A stretch of 5,512 nucleotides of DNA from Bacilli bacterium (lineage in GTDB: Bacteria; Bacillota_I; Bacilli_A; RF39; UBA660): positions 1-5,512 of the forward strand of contig JAFUFG010000134.1 of the NCBI GenBank assembly GCA_017470045.1, in the 5' to 3' direction. This document shows, piece by piece, positions 1 to 5,512 of this stretch. Under the pieces are notes generated by a model. The model was not told the origin of the DNA. It saw only the letters and a list, made by a program, of their open reading frames with translations, and did not search any database. Positions within the stretch are counted from its first letter, which is position 1. Each line of letters opens with the position of its first letter. Position numbers and translations under genes: made by a program.

Positions 1-545
1 ATATCATCCGGGATGATAAAGGACTTATATCCTACTTCATTAACTTCTTGACGTAGAGTTCCTTTTACAGGATCTGTTGTCATAATAATACGCTTTGTTA
101 AATCATCTCCAGAGTATTTTTTCTCCATTAATTCTTTAATTAACGTATAAGCAATAGTTGGTTCCATAGTAGTACCACTCTTACTAATAACATTAATAGA
201 AAAATCAACATCTTTTAAATAATCTAATAACTCATTCATATAAGCGCTACTTAAGCTAGTACCAGCATAAATAACTTTAAATGAATTATCTACAAAATAT
301 GGAGCAAGTGCTTTTTCTACACAATAACTTCCTAAAAAAGATCCTCCAATACCAATAACTACTAAAACAGAAGAATGTTTTTTTACTTCCTTTGCTGTTT
401 CAATAAAGTCATCAATTAAAGAATCCTCTATTCTTTTTGTCCATCCTGTCATATAACTTTCTTCAAATTTATTATAAACCTCTTCTTTACGGCTTAATAA
501 ATTGTTATCAAAATTAGACATACTAGTAAAATCGAATTTAATCAT
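1..545 (-). CDS. pgi: Glucose-6-phosphate isomerase, N-terminal 181 residues; 3' end outside window
   Basis: Pgi is the cytosolic enzyme that interconverts glucose-6-phosphate and fructose-6-phosphate in glycolysis and gluconeogenesis. The frame starts at ATG 545-543 and stays open to the window edge, giving 181 codons that begin MIKFDFTSMSNF and end at IIPDD. The start is supported by AGGAGGT ten bases upstream and a promoter just beyond. The visible part is the first sugar-isomerase (SIS) fold: VVIGIGGSFLG (residues 62-72) is the glycine-rich loop, and VISKSGTTMEP (119-129) is the sugar-phosphate-binding SKSGTT loop typical of bacterial Pgi. The IIPDD at the edge fits the stretch that leads into the family's GGR[FY]S signature, which lies outside. 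Family members in low-GC Gram-positives are about 430-450 residues, so some 40% is seen, including neither the second SIS domain nor the later catalytic Glu and His. Spacing and its own promoter indicate a unit separate from the upstream synthase. A bifunctional or merely related SIS protein is unlikely given both motifs. Confidence 0.95.
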   Translation of the reverse strand, partial: MIKFDFTSMSNFDNNLLSRKEEVYNKFEESYMTGWTKRIEDSLIDDFIETAKEVKKHSSVLVVIGIGGSFLGSYCVEKALAPYFVDNSFKVIYAGTSLSSAYMNELLDYLKDVDFSINVISKSGTTMEPTIAYTLIKELMEKKYSGDDLTKRIIMTTDPVKGTLRQEVNEVGYKSFIIPDD

Positions 546-555
546 AAAAATAATA

Positions 556-562
556 ACCTCCT
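556..562 (-). promoter_or_regulatory. Ribosome binding site of pgi
   Basis: AGGAGGT on the minus strand (562-556) is fully complementary to the 16S rRNA 3' end. It lies ten bases before the ATG at 545. It fixes the pgi start at 545 rather than at the in-frame Met codon at 521-519. Confidence 0.9.
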
Positions 563-576
563 AAATTCTATAAAAT

Positions 577-605
577 ATTATAACATACGAAAAAAGTACT
601 GTAAA
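577..605 (-). promoter_or_regulatory. Sigma-A-type promoter of pgi with extended -10
   Basis: On the minus strand the -35 box is TTTACA (605-600, five of six to TTGACA). The spacer is 17 bp (599-583), and the -10 box is a perfect TATAAT (582-577). TATG at 587-584 places a TG one base before the -10 box (TGnTATAAT), the extended -10 form common in Gram-positives. Initiation would fall around 570-568, giving a leader of about 25 bases that holds only the ribosome binding site, with no room for a riboswitch. The -35 box directly abuts the T-tract of the upstream terminator. Confidence 0.82.
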
Positions 606-640
606 ACAAAGCAAAAGAAAAAGAGGAATTTCTTCCTCTT
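606..640 (-). terminator. Intrinsic terminator of the glucan synthase gene
   Basis: Read on the minus strand, AAGAGGAA (640-633) pairs perfectly with TTCCTCTT (628-621) around a GAAA tetraloop (632-629). A T-rich tail follows (620-606, TTTCTTTTGCTTTGT). The stem is 8 bp with three G-C pairs, so it is only moderately stable, but a GNRA-type loop and T-tract directly after the stem are the expected form. Its first two bases are the last two of the TAA stop codon. On the plus strand there is no T-tract after the stem, so it should act only on minus-strand transcription. It separates the synthase from pgi. Confidence 0.8.
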
Positions 641-3600
641 ATCTTGTATGAACTTGTACTTGATGAACAATGCCATCATTTACTAAATCAATAGAACTTC
701 CAACTTGAGACTTATTATCAAGTAAGATTTCCTCTGTTCCATCTTTTACAACTTTAATATGATAGTCTGTATCCATATAGCGATAAGTGACTTCATATTT
801 GTCCCATGCAACTGGCATCTTTGGAGTAATCTTCAAACTATCACCATGTTTATGTAATCCTAAGATTTCTTCAACACCAACACGATAGAACCATCCAGCA
901 GAACCAGTATACCAAGTCCATCCACCACGTCCTTCTCTACCCTTAGCGGAATAGATATCAGCAGCAATAACATAAGGCTCTGTCTTATAATGCTCTGCAT
1001 GATTTTTATCTAATGCACGATTAACTGGGTTAATCATTTGATAATAACGATAAGCTCTATCTTGATATCCTGTACGAATTAATGCCATTAAGTACCATGA
1101 TACAGAGTGTGTATATTGACCACCATTTTCACGAATACCTCTTGGATAATTCATAATATACCCAGGATTATTTAAAGAACTATGGAATGCTGGAGTAAGA
1201 AGTTTAATAATCTTAGCATTATCATCTACTAACTTCTCTTCACAAGAATTAATAACATCATGGATTCGATCCTTAGGAGCTACTCCACTTAGTATTGCAA
1301 AACTTTGAGAAATTAAGTCAATCTTACATTCACTATTTTCATTACTTCCAAGTTTATCTCCATTATCGAAGAATGCTCTTAAATAATGACTTCCATCCCA
1401 TGTCTTCTTATTTAGATTTTCCTTTAATTTTTCATTAAATTCAACATATTCAGTAACATCAAAATTACGATTATGACGTCTCATAAATTTAACGAATTCA
1501 TCAATAATTAAGTATAAGAAGAATCCTAACCAAACACTTTCTCCTTTACCCTTAATACCAACTTTATTCATACCATCGTTCCAGTCACCACCACCCATTA
1601 GTGGGATCTTATGACGACCTAACGAATGCATTGATAATTGTAAAGATTTAATACAGTGTTCTAATAAGCTTTCCGTATAATCAGAGTAATAGAATACCAT
1701 ACCTTTTTCGCTTTCATATTCACTTAAGGTATCTCCCATTACATAAGGAACTTGTTCTTCTAAGATACTATAATCCTTTGTAATATCCATATAATGAAGA
1801 GTTGCATATACAAGCCATAAATAATCATCTTTATATTTACTACGTAAACCAAAACGATTCTTTTCATGCCACCAGTGACATACATCACCTTCTGGGAATT
1901 GATGTGCTGCATTAATTAAGATTTGTTGTCTAGCAAAATCCGGTTTAATCATAGCAACATTCATAGAGTCTTGTAATTGATCACGATAACCAAAAGCACC
2001 ACTTACTTGATAGAATCCACTCTTAGCAAAGATACGAGAAGATAAAGTCTGATATAAATACCAACCATTTACCATATAATCGAAACTTGCATCAGGAGAT
2101 TTAACTTTAACAGTACCTAAAGTCTTAGACCATTCATCTTTAACTGCTTTTAATTCCTTCTTTGCATTATTAATATCTGTATATTTTGAGATAAGTCTTA
2201 GATTTTCTTTATCACTCATTCCACAACCTAATGCAAAGACAATTGTTTTCTCTTCTTTTGCATCAAGAGTAATAGTAGTATTAATAGACTTAACCAACAT
2301 CTTATTAAGTTCAGCACTATTAATTGGTAATGATGAAGTCATAAATACATTAACATCACCAAAGTTAATACTATAAACATTACGCATCTTTAAGTAATTA
2401 TCATCACCCATAAATTCCGTAAGAATATGGCGAGATGTCTTTTCCTCAAAGTTACCAAAAGTTGGATTAATCCAGAAATCAATATCATAATCCACTTTCT
2501 TATTTTCTTTATTACGAACATTCATCAAGTAGATCTTAACATTATCTTCTTTCGCAACAAACTCTGTTACTTCAGTAGCATGCTCTTCTGTTTCACTAGA
2601 TAGAATAGAATATCCAAATCCATGAACACACTTCATCGGATCAAATTGTCTACCATTAAATTTAAATCCTTCAGATTTATCATTACATACCATATCATTC
2701 GTCCAGGAAGTAATCTTAAACTCTCCAGAATTATAGGCATAAGTAAATCCACAACCATTATTTGTAACAATAGTACCAAAAGTACGATTAGCAATAATAT
2801 TAGCCCATGGTGTAGGAGTATCATGATTATAAACAACATACTCGGTACCATTATTACGGAATCCACCAAATCCATTATCAAAAGTTAACTTTTCTTCATT
2901 TGGTAATCTTAAATTAACTTCATAATGAGTTCTACCATAATCACTAATAGAATTTGTACTTTGTAAATCATCAACAGCCTCTTTTAAAGATTGATGATTA
3001 TTAATTTTAAACTTTAATCTAGGAACAACTTGTAATAAGCCATATTCCTTCTCATTCATTTCATCGCCATCAATAACAGTAATACTTCCAGGAGTATGAT
3101 AGAAACTATTTAATGTATACATACGATACATTTCATCATCAATTTCCTTACGGATAATCTTACTATATTGACTACTCTCTTTATTAATAATAACAATATC
3201 AACGAATATTGAATGATTCTTATAATATTCAAATGCTTTTAAAATTTCATATACGAAACTCATATCACTGATATCAGAAATCTCTACAAGAATAATTGGA
3301 CGATCTCCACTTACTCCAAATTTCCATAAACCAGATTGACCTAAAGCATTCTTACGAAGTAAATCCATTCTTTCATCATTAACACTAATACGAGTAGTTT
3401 GGTATAAGTAATTAAGCATAATATTATATACTCTCATTGCTTCACCAGTAACATTCATATTCTTAGTATTAATAATGTTCATTAATGTTGAAACTTGGAA
3501 TGCATTTTCAATAACTTTCTCATCATTGTAACTATCTACAATATCTAGAATTTGTTCTTTACTTCTACCAAATCCAACAATCATATAAACCGTTTCACTA

Positions 3601-5512
3601 GTATTAGGAAGTACATCAATAGTATTTCTCATACTAACAATTGGGTCTAAGTTATCACCACAATAATTCGTTAAATCACGATATAAAGCAGTTGGATTAG
3701 AAGTAGAATTATTTCTACCTAAGAAATTAACTCTTTCTGTTTCATAAGAATATTCAGAAGTAGCATTTGGAACAAATAAACGATGTACCATATAACTACT
3801 AATATTCGTATCTCCTCTACTCTTACGTCTAGCAATTAACGAATTTGTATTCTTATCATATTCAGTAGAAATAAACATACTATTAAATGCTCTATGACTA
3901 ACATCATCCATATTATCCGAAATAATAGGTTCCGTATAACTAGTTAATTGTAAATGTTTCACTCGATCACTATCATTCTTAATCGTAATCTTACGAATTT
4001 CACAGTTATGATTCTTACATACTGTAATTTCCGTTTTCGTAGTAACTTCCCCATCATTACGAGAATACTTAATACGATCAGATGCAAATACTACTTCGTA
4101 TTTTTCAGGTTTCTCATTAACTGGAGCATAAGTATTACTCCAAATACGATCACTATCTAGATCTTTAATATATAAGAATACACCATAATCTTGTTCTGTT
4201 ACCTTACGATAACGATTTAATTGTAGCGTACGATAGCGAGAGAAACTATTTCCTCGATCATTCATTAATAAACAATATTTTTTATTCGATAGTACAGATA
4301 CTTCTGGTAAGTAAGAAATATAATCAAATGCACGAATATCATTTTCAATAGACTCTTTATCATAATTGTATTTCTTATAACGTGCCATCTTCATATCAAT
4401 ACTTGTCTTAACTTGTACTTTTTCTTTTAATAGAATATCAAATGTCTTAATTAAAACATTATGATGGAAATAATTCTTAATAGCATTTGGTCTTAAATAA
4501 TTAACAATACCAGCTAAAATCATACCTTGATGGTGTGCAAAGAATGCTTCTACAACACCCTTATTATCATAATCATAAGATTCATAAAATCCATATCTAC
4601 CAAACATATCAAGTTTCTTGAATTTTTCCATATTCTCATAAACATCTTCAGGGAATAATTCAAGAGCCATAATAGAAGCATATGGAGATAATACAATACG
4701 ATTTTCTTTATCTTCTTTTGCCTTTAAATATGGAGTTGAGAATGCTTTATATTTATAGTTTAGTGCATTGTCTAATTCATTATAAGCAGACTCACTAATA
4801 CCCCATGGTAAATTCTTAGATACACTTTCGATATAATCCTTTTGACAGAATCTAGCAAATTGATAAGATTCATCTAATAATGTATTAGGATACTCTTTCA
4901 TAAATAGAAGTGGCATATAGTATTCAAATGAAGTACCACTCCAAGAAATAAGTCCTTTACGACCTTTGTAAGTAGTAAGAGATTTATCTAAGCAGAACCA
5001 GTGTTTTGAAGGAGCATCTCCCAAACAAATAGCTAAATAACTAAGTAATCTAGATTCACTAGCAAATTTATTATAGTTATAAATAGATAACTTACCTTCT
5101 GCTTCATCATAACCAATACTAAATACATGTTTCTTCGTATAGAATTTCTTAAAGTTTGTATTGTGAATAATCTTATCGCATAACTTAACTAGTTTTTCTG
5201 TTTCTTCAAATTGTACCAAGAATTCTCTAGCAACAACTACACTAGCAACAAAGTTACCAGAGTCTACAGCAGAAACAAATCTGGAAGACATAACTTTTGC
5301 AGTCTTAATATCATACCAGTTATATAAATGACCATGCCATTTTTCTAAAGAGTCAACAGATTTTAAAATATGTTCTAACATATCAATAGCATAATCTTTA
5401 TCAACAAATCCTAATTCATAAGCACCAACAATACTTGTTAATGAATAACCAATAGCAGTTGGTGAAGTTCTAAGATCAAGTTTTTGTTCACGATTTTCTT
5501 GGAAGTTATCAG
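639..5512 (-). CDS. ndvB: Cyclic beta-1,2-glucan synthase (NdvB/Cgs-like), C-terminal ~1,623 residues; 5' end outside window
   Basis: Family members make beta-1,2-glucan from UDP-glucose at the inner membrane, cyclise it, and trim it with a phosphorylase-like domain. The frame ends at TAA (641-639) and is open to 5512. The Met at 5381 is internal: 43 more codons precede it, including the family motif RTSPTAIG, and there is no ribosome binding site. Numbering below takes that Met as 1. Residues about -43 to 330 are the glycoamylase-like (cyclisation-type) domain: HGHLYNWYD 16-24, ISWSGTSFEY 145-154, LPWGISESAY 191-200, GRYGFYES 261-268, AHHQGM 282-287. Residues about 365-640 and 810-1080 resemble the two GH94-type beta-sandwich regions (DNGFGGF 835-841, TPTPWANIIAN 855-865), joined by a segment with GLWKFGVSGD 684-693. 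Residues about 1100-1500 are the GH94 alpha/alpha barrel: GYRDQLQD 1131-1138, GDVCHWWH 1165-1172, GGGDWNDGMN 1263-1272 (general-acid Asp region), GIRENGGQYTHS 1415-1426, GGWTWYTGSAGW 1486-1497. No frameshift or lost motif is visible. The membrane glycosyltransferase part (GT84) expected in a roughly 2,800-residue family protein is not in the window. A GT84-less relative cannot be excluded. Identification is by recalled family motifs. Confidence 0.93.
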   Translation of the reverse strand, partial: DNFQENREQKLDLRTSPTAIGYSLTSIVGAYELGFVDKDYAIDMLEHILKSVDSLEKWHGHLYNWYDIKTAKVMSSRFVSAVDSGNFVASVVVAREFLVQFEETEKLVKLCDKIIHNTNFKKFYTKKHVFSIGYDEAEGKLSIYNYNKFASESRLLSYLAICLGDAPSKHWFCLDKSLTTYKGRKGLISWSGTSFEYYMPLLFMKEYPNTLLDESYQFARFCQKDYIESVSKNLPWGISESAYNELDNALNYKYKAFSTPYLKAKEDKENRIVLSPYASIMALELFPEDVYENMEKFKKLDMFGRYGFYESYDYDNKGVVEAFFAHHQGMILAGIVNYLRPNAIKNYFHHNVLIKTFDILLKEKVQVKTSIDMKMARYKKYNYDKESIENDIRAFDYISYLPEVSVLSNKKYCLLMNDRGNSFSRYRTLQLNRYRKVTEQDYGVFLYIKDLDSDRIWSNTYAPVNEKPEKYEVVFASDRIKYSRNDGEVTTKTEITVCKNHNCEIRKITIKNDSDRVKHLQLTSYTEPIISDNMDDVSHRAFNSMFISTEYDKNTNSLIARRKSRGDTNISSYMVHRLFVPNATSEYSYETERVNFLGRNNSTSNPTALYRDLTNYCGDNLDPIVSMRNTIDVLPNTSETVYMIVGFGRSKEQILDIVDSYNDEKVIENAFQVSTLMNIINTKNMNVTGEAMRVYNIMLNYLYQTTRISVNDERMDLLRKNALGQSGLWKFGVSGDRPIILVEISDISDMSFVYEILKAFEYYKNHSIFVDIVIINKESSQYSKIIRKEIDDEMYRMYTLNSFYHTPGSITVIDGDEMNEKEYGLLQVVPRLKFKINNHQSLKEAVDDLQSTNSISDYGRTHYEVNLRLPNEEKLTFDNGFGGFRNNGTEYVVYNHDTPTPWANIIANRTFGTIVTNNGCGFTYAYNSGEFKITSWTNDMVCNDKSEGFKFNGRQFDPMKCVHGFGYSILSSETEEHATEVTEFVAKEDNVKIYLMNVRNKENKKVDYDIDFWINPTFGNFEEKTSRHILTEFMGDDNYLKMRNVYSINFGDVNVFMTSSLPINSAELNKMLVKSINTTITLDAKEEKTIVFALGCGMSDKENLRLISKYTDINNAKKELKAVKDEWSKTLGTVKVKSPDASFDYMVNGWYLYQTLSSRIFAKSGFYQVSGAFGYRDQLQDSMNVAMIKPDFARQQILINAAHQFPEGDVCHWWHEKNRFGLRSKYKDDYLWLVYATLHYMDITKDYSILEEQVPYVMGDTLSEYESEKGMVFYYSDYTESLLEHCIKSLQLSMHSLGRHKIPLMGGGDWNDGMNKVGIKGKGESVWLGFFLYLIIDEFVKFMRRHNRNFDVTEYVEFNEKLKENLNKKTWDGSHYLRAFFDNGDKLGSNENSECKIDLISQSFAILSGVAPKDRIHDVINSCEEKLVDDNAKIIKLLTPAFHSSLNNPGYIMNYPRGIRENGGQYTHSVSWYLMALIRTGYQDRAYRYYQMINPVNRALDKNHAEHYKTEPYVIAADIYSAKGREGRGGWTWYTGSAGWFYRVGVEEILGLHKHGDSLKITPKMPVAWDKYEVTYRYMDTDYHIKVVKDGTEEILLDNKSQVGSSIDLVNDGIVHQVQVHTR

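Noticed and set aside
519..521. Alternative pgi start at the internal Met codon
   Set aside because: The AGGAGGT site is correctly spaced for the ATG at 545 and too far from this one.
546..638. Riboswitch or small RNA in the intergenic gap
   Set aside because: The gap is fully explained by terminator, promoter and ribosome binding site. The predicted leader of about 25 bases is too short for a structured regulator.
2622..2888. Overlapping open frames of about 80-90 codons on both strands (plus 2622-2888, minus 2633-2881)
   Set aside because: They lie inside the conserved synthase frame in other frames. Their low-complexity Ile/Leu/Met/Ser-rich products reflect AT-rich codon use, and no ribosome binding site supports them.
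3954..4160. 68-codon open frame on the plus strand
   Set aside because: It is antisense to the first GH94-type beta-sandwich region of the synthase. It has no recognisable protein features and no initiation signal.
2140..4290. Two similar beta-sandwich regions in the synthase, considered as a recent internal duplication
   Set aside because: The paired sandwich regions are normal NdvB/Cgs architecture, and no close repeat is visible in the DNA or protein.
5379..5381. ATG as start of a 1,580-residue protein
   Set aside because: The frame is open upstream to 5512 and encodes conserved family sequence (RTSPTAIG). The bases before this ATG contain no purine-rich ribosome binding site.

Overview
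The window is AT-rich (about one third G+C by eye). It reads as bacterial DNA with low-GC Gram-positive habits: TTA/AAA/AAT-rich codon use, a consensus sigma-A-type promoter with a TATG extended -10, and an AGGAGGT ribosome binding site. It could come from Bacilli, Erysipelotrichia, Clostridia or a Mollicutes-like gut lineage. I cannot name a genus. All visible tryptophans are TGG and the one visible stop is TAA.

Everything is on the minus strand, so transcription runs from high to low coordinates. From the window end at 5512 down to 639 lies one very long gene whose 5' end is outside the window. It encodes the C-terminal 1,600 or so residues of a cyclic beta-1,2-glucan synthase (NdvB/Cgs family). 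The visible part holds the glycoamylase-like domain, matched to the cyclisation module, followed by the whole GH94 phosphorylase-like part. The N-terminal membrane glycosyltransferase module expected in this family would lie beyond 5512. A 93-bp gap (546-638) carries a hairpin terminator that overlaps the synthase stop codon, then a near-consensus promoter and strong ribosome binding site. These drive the second gene, glucose-6-phosphate isomerase (pgi), whose first 181 codons run from 545 to the window start.

The two genes look like separate transcription units. Both concern glucose phosphates: Pgi interconverts glucose-6-P and fructose-6-P, and a GH94 phosphorylase would release glucose-1-P from beta-1,2-glucan ends. 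A shared role is inference only. No RNA genes, mobile elements, CRISPR arrays or obvious DNA repeats were seen. The most notable point is a cyclic glucan synthase, best known from proteobacterial periplasm, in what looks like a low-GC Gram-positive genome.
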